A stretch of DNA of 64,000 bases from Microvirga puerhi (GTDB taxonomy: Bacteria; Pseudomonadota; Alphaproteobacteria; Rhizobiales; Beijerinckiaceae), in assembly GCF_020089865.1 (NCBI RefSeq), contig NZ_JAIRBM010000004.1, positions 62,001 through 126,000 of the forward strand, written 5' to 3'. Below are positions 9,276 through 19,755 of the stretch, one piece after another (within the stretch, counting starts at the first letter, position 1; each line of letters starts with the position of its first letter). Under the pieces are notes generated by a model. That model did no database searches. It was not told where the DNA came from and worked only from the letters and a program-made list of their open reading frames with translations. The translations under genes were made by a program, and so were the position numbers.

Positions 9276-11957
9276 TCAGGCCTGGCTCGCCGCCTTGCCG
9301 CCCAATGCGGCCTGCGCCGCTGCGAGCCTTGCGATCGGAACACGATAGGGAGAGCAGGACACATAGTCGAGTCCGACGCTCTGGCAGAAATGGATCGATG
9401 CCGGATCGCCGCCGTGCTCGCCGCAGATACCGAGCTTGATGCCTCTGCGTGCCGTGCGCCCACGTTCCGCAGCGATGCGGATCAGCTCGCCGACACCTTC
9501 CTGATCGATCGTCACGAATGGATCGGCGGGCAGGATGCCCTTCTGCGTGTAGCTCCCTAAGAACGATGCCGCATCGTCACGGGAGATGCCAAGCGCCGTC
9601 TGCGTCAGGTCGTTGGTGCCGAAGGAGAAGAACTCTGCCGTCTCGGCGATCTCGCTAGCGCGAAGTGCCGCCCGCGGCAACTCGATCATCGTGCCGACCT
9701 GGTACTCGACCTTCACACCGGTTTCCTTCGCCACGGCCTCCGCCATCGCGACGATGCGCGCCTTCACGAGGTCGAGTTCCGCCTTTGTCATGACGAGAGG
9801 AACCATGATCTCGGGCACGATAGGCTTGCCCGTGGCCCGCCCTGCTTCAACCGCCGCCTCCAGGATGGCGCGAGCCTGCATCTCGGCGATTTCCGGATAG
9901 GCCACCGCAAGACGGCAACCGCGGAAACCGAGCATGGGGTTGAACTCGTGCAGCTCGGCGGCGCGACGCTTCAACTTGTCGACGGATGCCTTCATCGCCG
10001 TCGCGACTTCCTGCATTTCCGTTTCCGTGTGCGGCAGGAACTCATGCAAGGGCGGATCGAGAAGGCGGATCGTCACCGGCAATCCGCTCATGATCGTGAA
10101 GAGCTGGACGAAATCGGCTCGCTGCATCGGCAGCAGCTTCGCCAGGGCCGCGCGGCGGCCCGCCTCGTCGTCGGCGAGGATCATCTCGCGCACCGCAATG
10201 ATGCGATCGCCTTCGAAGAACATATGCTCCGTGCGGCACAGGCCGATGCCTTCCGCGCCAAAATTGCGCGCCGTCTTAGCATCGAGAGGCGTCTCTGCAT
10301 TGGCGCGCACCTTCATCTGCCGCACCTTGTCGGCCCAACCCATCAGGGTCGCGAACTCGCCCGAGAGCTCCGGCTCCAGCATCTTCACCTGACCGAGCAA
10401 CACCTGACCATTGGCGCCGTCGATGGTGAGGATATCGCCTTTCTTGAGCGTCTGCCCGGCAACCGACATGGTCTGCCCGTTGTAATCGACCCGTATTGAG
10501 CCGGCACCGGAGACGCAGGGCTTGCCCATGCCGCGAGCGACCACCGCCGCGTGAGAGGTCATACCGCCGCGGGTGGTGAGGATGCCTTCTGCCGCATGCA
10601 TGCCGTGGATGTCTTCCGGCGAAGTCTCGATGCGTACGAGAATGACCTTGCGGCCAGCCTTCTTCGCGGCTTCGGCATCTTCCGAGTTGAAGACGACTTC
10701 GCCCGAGGCAGCGCCGGGCGATGCAGGCAGGCCCGTGGCAAGGATTTTGCGATCGGCCTTAGGATCGATCATGGGATGCAGCAGCTGGTCGAGCGCTGCC
10801 GGCTCGACGCGGGTAATCGCCTCTTCCTGCGTGATCAGACCTTCCGATGCCAGCTCCACCGCGATGCGCAAAGCCGCCTTCGCGGTACGCTTGCCGTTGC
10901 GGGTCTGGAGCATCCAGAGCTTGCCTGTCTCGACCGTGAATTCCATGTCCTGCATGTCACGGTAGTGCTTCTCGAGAATTCCGTAGATGCGCACGAGCTC
11001 GTGATAGGCATCGGCCATCGCCCGCTCCATGGAGGGCTTGTCCGAACCGGATGCGACGCGCGCCTTCTCGGTGATGTCCTGCGGCGTGCGGATGCCCGCC
11101 ACGACATCCTCTCCCTGCGCATTGATCAGGAACTCGCCATAGAGCTCCTTCTCGCCGGTCGAGGGATTGCGCGTGAAGGCAACGCCGGTGGCGGAGGTCT
11201 CGCCCATGTTGCCGAATACCATCGCCTGGACGTTGACAGCTGTGCCCCAGCTTGCCGGAATGCCGTGCAGCTCGCGATACTTGATGGCGCGGTTGTTCAT
11301 CCAGGATCCGAAGACCGCCCCGATGGCACCCCAGAGCTGCTCCTCCGGCTCCTGCGGGAACGCCTTGCCAAGCTCCTTCTCGATGATGGCCTTGTAGCGC
11401 GGGATCAATGCCTTCCAGTCGTCGGCGGTCAGATCCGTATCGAGGCTATAGCCGCGACGGTCCTTGTACTCGTCGAGGGCTTCCTCGAAATGATGATGTT
11501 CGACCCCTAGGACCACGTTCGAATACATGGTGATGAAGCGACGATAGGAATCGTAGGCGAAACGCTCATCGCCGGCGCCTTTCGCCAAGGCCTGAACCGT
11601 CAGATCGTTGAGGCCGAGATTGAGCACCGTATCCATCATGCCCGGCATCGAAGCCCGGGCACCGGAGCGCACGGAAACCAGAAGCGGGTTCTCGGCATCG
11701 CCGAAGGTACGGCCGGTGAGCCGACCCACATAGGCCAGCGCTTTCTCGACCTCGCCCTTCAGCTCGGGCGGATAGGAGCTGCCGTGGTCGTAATAATAGG
11801 TGCAGACTTCGGTGGTGATGGTGAAACCGGGTGGGACCGGCAATCCGAGATTGGACATCTCGGCGAGGTTGGCGCCCTTGCCCCCGAGCAGGTTCTTCAT
11901 CCCCGCCTCGCCCTCAGCCTTGCCGTCACCGAAGGTATAGACCCATTTCGCCATCAT
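9276..11957 (-). CDS. ppdK: Pyruvate, phosphate dikinase
   Basis: This 893-residue cytoplasmic enzyme interconverts pyruvate, ATP and phosphate with phosphoenolpyruvate, AMP and diphosphate. It feeds gluconeogenesis or runs glycolysis in the PPi-dependent direction. The N-terminal nucleotide-binding region starts at [10 protein letters not shown] (about residue 25) and includes [16 protein letters not shown]. The swivelling phosphohistidine domain holds [18 protein letters not shown] with the histidine at about 469. The C-terminal PEP/pyruvate barrel has GTNDLTQ and the catalytic cysteine in [10 protein letters not shown]. Length is full for bacterial PPDK. It starts at ATG 11957, or one codon inside at 11954. 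A GFA-family gene follows 8 bases after the stop. Confidence 0.97.
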   Translation of the reverse strand: MMAKWVYTFGDGKAEGEAGMKNLLGGKGANLAEMSNLGLPVPPGFTITTEVCTYYYDHGSSYPPELKGEVEKALAYVGRLTGRTFGDAENPLLVSVRSGARASMPGMMDTVLNLGLNDLTVQALAKGAGDERFAYDSYRRFITMYSNVVLGVEHHHFEEALDEYKDRRGYSLDTDLTADDWKALIPRYKAIIEKELGKAFPQEPEEQLWGAIGAVFGSWMNNRAIKYRELHGIPASWGTAVNVQAMVFGNMGETSATGVAFTRNPSTGEKELYGEFLINAQGEDVVAGIRTPQDITEKARVASGSDKPSMERAMADAYHELVRIYGILEKHYRDMQDMEFTVETGKLWMLQTRNGKRTAKAALRIAVELASEGLITQEEAITRVEPAALDQLLHPMIDPKADRKILATGLPASPGAASGEVVFNSEDAEAAKKAGRKVILVRIETSPEDIHGMHAAEGILTTRGGMTSHAAVVARGMGKPCVSGAGSIRVDYNGQTMSVAGQTLKKGDILTIDGANGQVLLGQVKMLEPELSGEFATLMGWADKVRQMKVRANAETPLDAKTARNFGAEGIGLCRTEHMFFEGDRIIAVREMILADDEAGRRAALAKLLPMQRADFVQLFTIMSGLPVTIRLLDPPLHEFLPHTETEMQEVATAMKASVDKLKRRAAELHEFNPMLGFRGCRLAVAYPEIAEMQARAILEAAVEAGRATGKPIVPEIMVPLVMTKAELDLVKARIVAMAEAVAKETGVKVEYQVGTMIELPRAALRASEIAETAEFFSFGTNDLTQTALGISRDDAASFLGSYTQKGILPADPFVTIDQEGVGELIRIAAERGRTARRGIKLGICGEHGGDPASIHFCQSVGLDYVSCSPYRVPIARLAAAQAALGGKAASQA

Positions 11958-12160
11958 CCGACCCTTTGGCTCATATGACCTGCCGTCATGCAGGTGCTGG
12001 CTTGAAGCATGCCGAACCCAAACGCAACCTGAACAGCCAAGGTTCCGGCCTTCGAACCCTAGATACCAATGGCAACAATCGCGTTACGGCACCCTCGAAA
12101 GCAAGAGTTCCCTGAATTTTGTAACCTTATTAGGGAATCACTGGTTCCAGAGGATTCGCC

Positions 12161-14172
12161 GTGCCATCTCCCATCACCATCACCGCCGATCAGTCGACGA
12201 CCTTCACCCTGGTGGCGGATTACAGCTCAGTCACCGACGCCGCGGGGGTGACCATCACCGGCCCCGACACCAGCACAGGCTTTGCCATCGATGCCACTGC
12301 CGGAGCGGGCGGGACCATTTCGGTTTACGGCACCCTGACCGCTGGCGGCGGAATCTACGATCCGACGTCTACGCGCCCAGGCTACAACGTCACCATCTAC
12401 AAGCAGGGCTCCATCAATGCCACGATGGGGTACGGCATCGCTCTCCAGAAGCAGGCGACGGTGATCAATTACGGCGAGATCACGGCTCATCAGGTCGGCA
12501 TCAGCCTCGGCGCCGGCGAGAGCATCGCGATCAATGACGGCTCCATCGCTGCAGATGTTGGAATTCAGGCCTTTGGCGACAACACGATTATCGACAACGG
12601 CGGGATGATCGATGCTGCGACGAATGGCATCGTCGTGAGGGGGGGAACGCCAACACGATCACGAATGGAGGCATCATCCATGCCGGACAAGTCGGGATCT
12701 GGCTCTACAACGCCACAGGGCTCTCGACGACCACCAATACGGGGACAATCACCGCAAGTGTCCTTGCGTTTAGGGGCAGCGCCAGCGCGAATGAATTCAT
12801 CAATCACGGTACGATCCTGAGCAGCGTCGACATGCGCGGCGGTGACGATGTCTTCGACAATCGGGGAGGAACCGTTTCCGGCACGATCTTACTCGGCGAC
12901 GGGAACGACAAGGCCTTCGGCGGCGACGGCAGCGAGACCTTCACGGACTGGTTCGGCAACGACACGATCGACGCGGGAGACGGGATCGACACGCTAAGCT
13001 ACGAGCTCTCCCAGGATACCACCCTGCCGGTGAAAGTGGATCTCCGGATCACCACGGAGCAGACCAGCGTCTGGGGCACCGACACCTTTCTGAACTTCGA
13101 GAACGTCACCGGGGCAGTCGGCAACGATACGATCACCGGCAGCGACGGCGACAATGTCCTGAAAGGCCTTGGCGGAGCCGACAGCCTGAGCGGCGCGGGC
13201 GGAAACGATACGCTCATCGGCGGCGACGGCAATGACATGCTGGACGGCGGCGACGGCATCGACACCGCCGACTATAGCAGCGGCATCGTCGTGACGGTGG
13301 ATCTCAGGCTCGAGACCGTGCAGGACACGGGAATGGGCAACGATGCCTTGAGCGGGATCGAGAACCTGATCGGCGGAGCCGCCGGAGACAGGCTCACCGG
13401 CAACGCGGCGGCCAATGTCCTGATCGGGGGCGGCGGCGCGGATCTGTTGTCCGGCAATGCGGGCAACGACAGCCTGAACGGCGGCGCAGGCAACGACGTC
13501 CTGGATGGCGGCACAGGAAATGACACGGCTGTCTTTGCGGGGACGCGGAGCAGTTATGTCATCGTCGCCAACGCAGACGGAACGTTCACCGTGACGGATA
13601 TGATCCTGAACGGCAACGGCACGGACACGCTCCACAATGTCGAATTTGCGCGTTTCGACGATGCGACGGTGGATCTCGCCAGTCTCAAGTCCCCTACGAC
13701 CTCGCCCGTTACCTCAGCCCCTCAGCAACCTATATCCATGGTTCTGCGCGGAACCTCCCGCGCCGATCGCCTGACGGGCTCTGACGGTGACGACAGACTC
13801 TACGGCAAAGCGGGCAAGGACATTCTCACCGGTGGTGCCGGCAAGGACGTGTTCGTGTTCGACACGGCCCTGAACAAAAAGACCAACCTGGACAAGATCG
13901 TCGACTTCAATGTCAAGGACGACACGCTCTGGCTCGACAACGCCGTGTTCAAGAAGCTCGGCAAGGGCAGCGAAGCCAAGCCCGGCAAGCTCAACAAGGC
14001 GTTCTTCACCATTGGCGATCACGCCAAGGACAAGAACGATTACCTGATCTACGACACCAAGAAGGGCGTTCTGTCATACGACGCCGATGGCTCGGGCAAG
14101 GGCACGGCCGTCGAGATCACCATCCTCAAGAAGGGCCTCAAGATGACCTATCTCGACTTCATGGTCATCTGA
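12161..14172 (+). pseudogene. RTX calcium-binding protein gene split by a frameshift at a G7 tract
   Basis: Two open frames together make one gene of about 670 codons. The first (ATG 12161) encodes a repetitive beta-helix-like region with motifs such as GSIAADVGIQAFGDNTII. It loses sense at a run of seven G (12639-12645) and stops at 12820. The second frame resumes the same repeat style at once (NANTITNGGIIHAGQVGIWL) and runs to 14172. It carries RTX nonapeptides (GGDGND types, about 13120-13530 and 13760-13850) and a C-terminal module like that of the serralysin at 1799-3214. One extra G, or two fewer, restores a single frame. Intact, it would be a type I secreted adhesin-like protein. The break may be a real mutation, phase variation or a sequencing error. 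Confidence 0.85.
12639..12645 (+). other. G7 homopolymer at the frameshift point
   Basis: Seven consecutive G lie exactly where the upstream frame (ending in I-V-V-R-G-G) stops making family-like sequence and the frame one base over takes over. Homopolymeric G tracts are classical sites of slipped-strand phase variation and equally of sequencing indels. Confidence 0.85.
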
Positions 14173-14247
14173 GCGCGCACCCATCCTGAAACCTTCGAAG
14201 CGATCGTCCCACCCGGGAGAGGGACAACCGCTATCAAGTCAGCAAAA

Positions 14248-14282
14248 AGAAAACGCCGGAGCGAGTGACTCCGGCGTTTTTA
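14248..14282. terminator. Bidirectional intrinsic terminator
   Basis: The stem ACGCCGGAG / CTCCGGCGT with a short loop is flanked by A-rich sequence on the left and a T5 run on the right. It therefore works for the plus-strand RTX gene ending at 14172 and for the convergent L,D-transpeptidase gene ending at 14302. Confidence 0.88.
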
Positions 14283-14301
14283 ATTCACATCGTGTGAAGC
14301 A

Positions 14302-14952
14302 TCAGACGCGATAGCGGCCGTTGCGCTTGACATAAACCGTGGAGCCGACAGGAACGCGCTCGTAGAGGTCGACGATGTCCTCGTTGAGCATGCGCACGCA
14401 GCCGGACGAGAGCTGCTCGCCGATGCTCCAGGGCTCGTTCGTGCCATGGATGCGGAACAGGATGTCGCGGCCGTCCTGATAGAGATAGAGCGCGCGGGCG
14501 CCGAGCGGATTGTCGAGACCGGCTTCGCGGAAACGCGGCAGATCCGGCTTGATGCTGACCATGGTCTTGGTCGGCGACCAGGCAGGCCACACGCCTTTGC
14601 GCCCGACCGAAGCTACCCCCTTCCAGGAGAAGCCCTGCTTGCCGACGCCGACGCCGTAACGGATCGCCTTGTTGTCGGGCTGTACGAGATAAAGCATGCG
14701 GTCGTCGATATCGACCACGATGCTGCCGGGCCTCTCGGATCCTTTGTACTCTACCGTCTGGCGGGCGTACTTCGCATCCATCTTGGTGCGATCGACGAGA
14801 GGAACATCGAATGGCTTATCGGGCGCAACGCCCACATACCAGCCCGCATAGGGATCCACCTCGGCAGCAACCTGCGGAGGTGTCTGAACGCTTTGGCACG
14901 CGGCGAGAGATGCACTCATCAGAGCGCCAAGCAGAAGTCGACGAAACATCAT
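14302..14952 (-). CDS. L,D-transpeptidase lipoprotein (YkuD family)
   Basis: This 216-residue envelope enzyme carries the YkuD catalytic signature HGTNEPWSIGEQLSSGCVRM, in which His and the Cys of SSGCVRM are catalytic, at about residues 166-185. Such enzymes make 3-3 cross-links in peptidoglycan or attach proteins to it. The N-terminus has a lipoprotein signal with lipobox LAAC at about residues 18-21, so it is probably anchored in a membrane facing the periplasm. The start is the ATG pair at 14952/14949; the longer frame to 15033 would spoil the signal peptide. The gene stands alone with a shared terminator downstream. Confidence 0.93.
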   Translation of the reverse strand: MMFRRLLLGALMSASLAACQSVQTPPQVAAEVDPYAGWYVGVAPDKPFDVPLVDRTKMDAKYARQTVEYKGSERPGSIVVDIDDRMLYLVQPDNKAIRYGVGVGKQGFSWKGVASVGRKGVWPAWSPTKTMVSIKPDLPRFREAGLDNPLGARALYLYQDGRDILFRIHGTNEPWSIGEQLSSGCVRMLNEDIVDLYERVPVGSTVYVKRNGRYRV

Positions 14953-15051
14953 CGGTTTTTCATGAGCAGAGAAACGGAGTTGCCGACTGCGTAACGCGAA
15001 GCGGCCTGCAATACTGTGTCCCCGCTGCAACAACGACTTCAGAATGCGTTC

Positions 15052-17166
15052 TCACCCCTCTATGTATGAGAAATTTGCAACCGTGCGCGTCGCCTGGCGA
15101 ATGGCATTCAGGAGGAGCAAACGGTTCTCGCGAAGCTCCACATCCTCCGCATTCACTGTCACTTTGTCGAAAAAGGCGTCGACAGCTGGGCGAAGTGCTG
15201 CAAGAGCGCGCATTGCGCCTTCGAAATCCTCACGCTTCACATATTCGCGAGCCTGCGACGATGCGTCCTCCAGGACGTGCAGAAGAACCTTTTCCTCCGG
15301 CTGTCCGCGCCGCTCGATAAGCGCGTGATTCGGAGTCGCGTCGTAATTGCGACCATCCTTCTTTTCCTCGATGCGGAGAATGTTCGCCGCACGCCGGAAG
15401 CCCGCGAGAAGATTGGCGCCGTCTTCCGTGTCGAGGAAGCGCCCAAGCGCTTCGACGCGACGAACGATCATGAGCAGATCGTCCTGTCCTTCGAGAGCAA
15501 ACACAGCATCGATGAGATCGTGACGCGCACCTTGATCACGCAGATAGACCTTCAGGCGATCGGCGAAGAAGGAAAGCAGATCGTTCGCATCAAAGGTAGC
15601 ACCGAAGTCCTGCCCTCTCTGATTGCGATAAAGCTGCAGCCCACCGTTGAACAGATCCAATAAATTCAACTGTAGCTCGTTCTCAACGATCAAGCGGATG
15701 ATGCCGAGCGCAGCACGGCGCAGCGCGTAAGGATCCTTTGATCCCGTCGGCTTTTCGTCGATGGCCCAGAAGCCGACCAGCGTGTCGACCTTGTCTGCGA
15801 GCGCCACCGCGACGGAAACCGGATCGGTCGGGACGCGGTCGGAAGGACCGAGCGGCTTGTAGTGGCCCTCGATCGCCCCCGCAACACTCTCCGTCTCGCC
15901 CTGGATGATCGCATAGTAGCGACCCATCAGCCCCTGTAGCTCGGGAAACTCGCCGACCATTTCCGTTACGAGATCGGCCTTCGCGAGACGCGCTGCGCGC
16001 TTAGCCTGCCCGGTGGCGTCAATGGCTTTGAGATCGTCGACAAGAGCTTCGATCCGCTCCACGCGCTCGTACTGCGTGCCGAGCTTCTCGTGGAACACGA
16101 TGGTCTTGAGCTTCTCGAGCCGGTCTTCGAGCTTCACCTTCTGGTCGGTTTCCCAGAAGAACTTCGCGTCCGACAAGCGTGCGCGCACCACGCGCTCATT
16201 GCCGCCGACGATCGTCTTGCCACCATCCTTCGCCACGAGGTTGGACGTGAGAAGAAATTTGTTGGCGAGCCCACCGGTCTTCGGGTCGCGCAGCACGAAG
16301 CATTTCTGGTTGGCGCGGATCGTGGCGCGGATCACTTCCTGCGGTATGGACAGGAAGCTTTCCTCGAAGGAACCCATCAGCACCACCGGCCATTCCACGA
16401 GGCCGGCGACCTCTTCCAGCAGTCCCTCGTCCTCGACGAGTTCGAGGCCTTGGGCGAAGGCCAGATCGCGTGCATCGTGCAGGATGATGTCCTTGCGGCG
16501 GTCCGCATCGAGCACGACCTTGGCTCGTTCGAGCGCCGGCGCATAATCGTCGAACCGGCGCACCTTGATCGGACCTGGCGCCATGAAGCGATGACCATAA
16601 GTCACATCGCTGGCCGCGATGCCATCCACCTGAACCGGCACGATGACCGGATCTTCGGTTTCCGGGCCGAAGGTGCAGACGATGGATTGCAGCGGCCGAA
16701 CCCAGCGCAACGAACCAGGCTCCCGGGAGGCGGCGCCTGAGCGCATGGATTTCGGCCAGGGGAAGGTCTTGATGATCTGCGGAATGATCTCCGCCAAAAC
16801 CTCCTCGGTCGGGCGTCCCGGCCGCTCGATCAGCGCCACGTAGAATTCGCCCTTCTTCGGATCTTTCTCGATCTTCGCCTGATCGAGGGAGGTCAGCCCC
16901 GCGCTTTTCAGAAAGCCCTGGACGGCAGCCTCGGGCGCGCCGACACGTGGGCCTTTACGCTCCTCGCGCACGTCCTGCCCCTTGACCGGCAAGCCGACGA
17001 TGTTGAGCGCAAGACGCCGCGGCGTCGCGAAGGCCTTCGCGCCCTCATAGAGGAAGCCGCGCTCCACGAACGCGTCGGTCATGAGCTTCTTCAGATCCTC
17101 AGCGGCACGCCGCTGCATCCGGGCGGGAATTTCTTCGGAGAAGAGTTCGAGGAGAAGATCAGGCAT
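15052..17166 (-). CDS. glyS: Glycine--tRNA ligase, beta subunit
   Basis: This 704-residue protein starts [18 protein letters not shown], the conserved N-terminus of GlyS. It forms the alpha2-beta2 glycyl-tRNA synthetase with GlyQ, where the beta subunit binds tRNA(Gly). Other family landmarks are [13 protein letters not shown], the [20 protein letters not shown] stretch with its HD-like region, and the [12 protein letters not shown] segment before the C-terminal anticodon-binding domain. Length is full for alphaproteobacteria. It lies 44 bases downstream of glyQ on the same strand, so the two subunits are made from one transcript. Confidence 0.97.
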   Translation of the reverse strand: MPDLLLELFSEEIPARMQRRAAEDLKKLMTDAFVERGFLYEGAKAFATPRRLALNIVGLPVKGQDVREERKGPRVGAPEAAVQGFLKSAGLTSLDQAKIEKDPKKGEFYVALIERPGRPTEEVLAEIIPQIIKTFPWPKSMRSGAASREPGSLRWVRPLQSIVCTFGPETEDPVIVPVQVDGIAASDVTYGHRFMAPGPIKVRRFDDYAPALERAKVVLDADRRKDIILHDARDLAFAQGLELVEDEGLLEEVAGLVEWPVVLMGSFEESFLSIPQEVIRATIRANQKCFVLRDPKTGGLANKFLLTSNLVAKDGGKTIVGGNERVVRARLSDAKFFWETDQKVKLEDRLEKLKTIVFHEKLGTQYERVERIEALVDDLKAIDATGQAKRAARLAKADLVTEMVGEFPELQGLMGRYYAIIQGETESVAGAIEGHYKPLGPSDRVPTDPVSVAVALADKVDTLVGFWAIDEKPTGSKDPYALRRAALGIIRLIVENELQLNLLDLFNGGLQLYRNQRGQDFGATFDANDLLSFFADRLKVYLRDQGARHDLIDAVFALEGQDDLLMIVRRVEALGRFLDTEDGANLLAGFRRAANILRIEEKKDGRNYDATPNHALIERRGQPEEKVLLHVLEDASSQAREYVKREDFEGAMRALAALRPAVDAFFDKVTVNAEDVELRENRLLLLNAIRQATRTVANFSYIEG

Positions 17167-17210
17167 TGTCGGGGGCGTCCATCAAAGGGAGAAGGGTAAG
17201 GGTGGCGGCG

Positions 17211-18152
17211 TCAGGCCTCCACGCCTCCGCCCTCGGTCTTCAGCCATGCGGCGCCGCAGGCTTTTGCGAGTTCGCGCACGCGTAGGATGTAGCTCTGGCG
17301 CTCCGTGACGGAGATGACGCCGCGTGCATCGAGCAGGTTGAAGATGTGGCTGGCTTTGATCGCCTGATCGTAGGCGGGCTGGGCCATGAGGTGGCGCTGA
17401 TCATTGGCCCCCGGCTTCGGTTCACCCTCGGTCAAGTACTTGCGGCAAGCGGCCTCCGCATCGCGGAAATGGCGGAAGAGCATCTCCGTATCGGCATATT
17501 CGAAATTGTGCCGGGAATATTCCTGCTCAGCCTGCTTGAAGATATCCCCATAGGTAACCTTCTGGTCGCCTTCGAGGCCGTTGAAGTTCAGGTCGTAAAT
17601 CGACTCGACGCCCTGGAGATACATGGCGAGGCGTTCGAGTCCGTAAGTGAGCTCACCGGCGACCGGAGCGACCTCGAAACCGGCTACCTGCTGAAAGTAA
17701 GTGAACTGCGACACTTCCATGCCGTCGCACCAGCATTCCCAGCCGAGGCCCCAGGCCCCGAGGGTCGGGCTCTCCCAGTCGTCCTCGACGAAGCGGATGT
17801 CGTGAACAGCGGTATCGATGCCGATGGCCTGCAGCGACTTCACGTAGAGATCCTGAATATCCGGCGGGTTCGGCTTCAGGATCACTTGGAACTGATAATA
17901 GTGCTGGAGACGGTTGGGGTTCTCGCCGTAGCGCCCGTCCTTGGGACGGCGCGAGGGCTGCACATAGGCCGCGCGCCAGGGTCTCGGACCGAGCGCCCGC
18001 AGGGTCGTCGCCGGATGGAACGTGCCGGCGCCCATCTCCATGTCGTAAGGCTGGAGGATGACGCAACCCTGGCTCGCCCAGTAGCGCTGGAGCGTCAGGA
18101 TCAGCCCCTGGAAGGACCGCGCAGGATTCAAAAGCGCATCATCGCTGGTCAT
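17211..18152 (-). CDS. glyQ: Glycine--tRNA ligase, alpha subunit
   Basis: This 313-residue catalytic subunit of glycyl-tRNA synthetase activates glycine with ATP. Class II features are the N-terminal [40 protein letters not shown] and the [20 protein letters not shown] block, all nearly invariant in GlyQ. The ATG at 18152 (protein [14 protein letters not shown]) gives the family length; the frame remains open upstream to 18269 without conserved sequence. It is the first gene of the glyQ-glyS pair. Confidence 0.97.
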   Translation of the reverse strand: MTSDDALLNPARSFQGLILTLQRYWASQGCVILQPYDMEMGAGTFHPATTLRALGPRPWRAAYVQPSRRPKDGRYGENPNRLQHYYQFQVILKPNPPDIQDLYVKSLQAIGIDTAVHDIRFVEDDWESPTLGAWGLGWECWCDGMEVSQFTYFQQVAGFEVAPVAGELTYGLERLAMYLQGVESIYDLNFNGLEGDQKVTYGDIFKQAEQEYSRHNFEYADTEMLFRHFRDAEAACRKYLTEGEPKPGANDQRHLMAQPAYDQAIKASHIFNLLDARGVISVTERQSYILRVRELAKACGAAWLKTEGGGVEA

Positions 18153-18232
18153 GTCGGCGTCCGGTCTTATGGATGGTGTGCCGAACCCTTGGGATGCAGG
18201 GCGGCTCAAGTCAAGGGTTTGGGGTACCTCAC

Positions 18233-18254
18233 CTCTCCCCTTCCCGAGGGAGAG
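18233..18254. repeat. Short palindrome CTCTCCC-8-GGGAGAG
   Basis: This inverted repeat in the glyQ/S49 intergenic region has the same arms as the longer palindrome at 50005-50028. It is probably a member of a dispersed intergenic palindrome family. No T-run makes it a convincing terminator. The rest of 18153-18321 shows nothing else I can name. Confidence 0.5.
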
Positions 18255-18321
18255 TCGCGCCGCGGGCACAGATGATGGTTCGAGGGGAAATGTGCCCTAG
18301 CGTGAGCGGCGCGATGAGACC

Positions 18322-19203
18322 CTATAGCCCCAATCGCGCCCAAGAAGCACGCTCTTCGAGGGCTCCCAGCACCGCGTCGGGATCCACGAGGCCTGTCTCT
18401 CCAAGCGCCCGGCGGCCGAGAAGACGGCTGAGAAGAGGCTGACGCGGCGGCTCGATCATGCGCAGTTGCACTTTCTCGCCGAAGCGCTCGCGCATCACCG
18501 TGCGGATGTCGCCGACGCCGTCCGCGAGGCCGAGGCGAACGGCATGCTGCCCGACCCAGAAGGCCCCCGAGAACAGGTCGCTGTTCGTCTCGTCCAGCTT
18601 GGCGCCGCGACGGGAGCGGACGAGACCCACGAAGACCTCGTGAATCTCTTTCTGAAGCTCCTTGAGGCGCTCCACGTCCCGCGGGTCCTCAGGCTGGAAG
18701 GGGTCGAGCATCGCCTTCTTCTCGCCGGCGGTATAGACGCGCCGCTCGATCCCGAAGCGCTCGATCAGCCGGTCGAAACCGAAGCCGGCGGAAACCACTC
18801 CGATGGACCCGAGAACCGAGGACGGATCGGCATAGATCTCGTCCGCCGCGCAGGCGATCATGTAGCCGCCGGACGCTGCCGCATCCTCCACGAAAGCGAA
18901 GACCGGCAGTTTCTTTTCCTCGGCGAGGGCGCGGATACGCCGGAAGATCAGGTGCGACTGCGCCGGCGAGCCGCCGGGAGAATTCACGACGATCGCCACC
19001 GCCTTGGCGCCCGACACCGAAAACGCGCGCTCCAGCACGGGCGCCAATCCTGCAATCGACAGGCCCGGTCGGAGGGGCATCATCGCACCGATCGCACCCG
19101 ACAGGCGCACCACCGGCACCAACGGATGGCGGACCCGGAACCGGGCCGGAACAAGGAATTGTAGACGCTCGGGAAGACGCGAGATCAACGAAGCTTGGGT
19201 CAT
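18322..19203 (-). CDS. S49 family serine peptidase (SppA/SohB-like)
   Basis: This 293-residue protease has the single-domain S49 layout. VVNSPGGSPAQSHLIFRRIR is the substrate-groove segment, the nucleophile lies in EDAAASGGYMIACAAD, and the general-base lysine is expected in YTAGEKKAMLDPF. Family members degrade signal peptides or act in membrane quality control in a Ser-Lys dyad mechanism. The protein has only a weak N-terminal hydrophobic segment. The start is chosen at ATG 19203 (MTQASLISRLPERL); an in-frame ATG at 19212 is an alternative, and no strong Shine-Dalgarno decides it. It lies upstream of glyQ on the same strand, 169 bases away. Confidence 0.88.
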   Translation of the reverse strand: MTQASLISRLPERLQFLVPARFRVRHPLVPVVRLSGAIGAMMPLRPGLSIAGLAPVLERAFSVSGAKAVAIVVNSPGGSPAQSHLIFRRIRALAEEKKLPVFAFVEDAAASGGYMIACAADEIYADPSSVLGSIGVVSAGFGFDRLIERFGIERRVYTAGEKKAMLDPFQPEDPRDVERLKELQKEIHEVFVGLVRSRRGAKLDETNSDLFSGAFWVGQHAVRLGLADGVGDIRTVMRERFGEKVQLRMIEPPRQPLLSRLLGRRALGETGLVDPDAVLGALEERASWARLGL

Positions 19204-19399
19204 GACGTGCATGTAGTGCAGGCGACAACGTTGCGCCAGCGGGCGGATCGAGGACAACAGCAGAATGGCCAAGATGAACGTTCCTTTAGGGAACCTGTCG
19301 GCCTTCGTTCAGTTAGGGACCCTTAAGCATTAGGTCTTAGAACAGCCCCGTTCGATACCCTGTAACGGACGGACAAAGCGCCCGAGCAAGGAGATTCAG

Positions 19400-19693
19400 A
19401 TGCGTCAGTTTCTTTACGGCCTTTTCGGCGTGGCAGCCCTGGGATTCGGTGCATTCGCCGCCCAGCCAGCCTCCGCTCAGCCCTTCCATCCGGGCTACCA
19501 TGGCGGGCCTGCCGTCGAGACCGTACAGTATTATGGGCCGCCTCCCGGCTACTATCGTCGCTGGCATCGTCCGCCGCCCCGCTACGGCTATTATGGCCGC
19601 CCGTATCGTCCTGCGGCGCGCTGCTGGGTCCGGCCGGAGCGAGTCTGGAACGGCTATCGCTGGGTCTCGCGTCCGGTTCGCATCTGCCGCTAA
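19400..19693 (+). CDS. Small secreted Tyr/Pro/Arg-rich protein
   Basis: This 97-residue protein begins with a clear signal peptide (MRQFLYGLFGVAALGFGAFA, cleavage probably after QPASA). The mature part is rich in Tyr, Pro, Arg, Gly and His, with repeated PPxxYYRR/YYGRPYRP patterns, and ends in a short conserved-looking CWVRPERVWNGYRWVSRPVR-type block with two cysteines. Such proteins are common in Rhizobiales and are assumed to be periplasmic; their function is unknown. It has its own Shine-Dalgarno (AAGGAG just before the start) and a strong terminator 24 bases after the stop, so it is a monocistronic gene. Confidence 0.8.
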   Translation: MRQFLYGLFGVAALGFGAFAAQPASAQPFHPGYHGGPAVETVQYYGPPPGYYRRWHRPPPRYGYYGRPYRPAARCWVRPERVWNGYRWVSRPVRICR

Positions 19694-19716
19694 GTTCGGC
19701 AACCATCAATCAAGCA

Positions 19717-19739
19717 GGGCGCCTTGCGGCGCCCTTTTT
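19717..19739 (+). terminator. Intrinsic terminator
   Basis: The stem GGGCGCC / GGCGCCC with loop TTGC is followed by T5 (19735-19739), directly downstream of the small secreted protein gene. Confidence 0.9.
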
Positions 19740-19755
19740 CTTTGGAAGTGTGAAG

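Noticed and set aside
12109..12137. TTCCCT...AGGGAA inverted repeat before the RTX gene
   Set aside because: It has six-base arms and an 18-base gap, with no supporting promoter geometry; it could easily be chance.
13120..13850. Regular GC-rich repeats that could look like a repeat array
   Set aside because: They are in-frame RTX nonapeptide codons (GGxGxDxxx), not a CRISPR array; spacing and sequence vary and the frame is coding.
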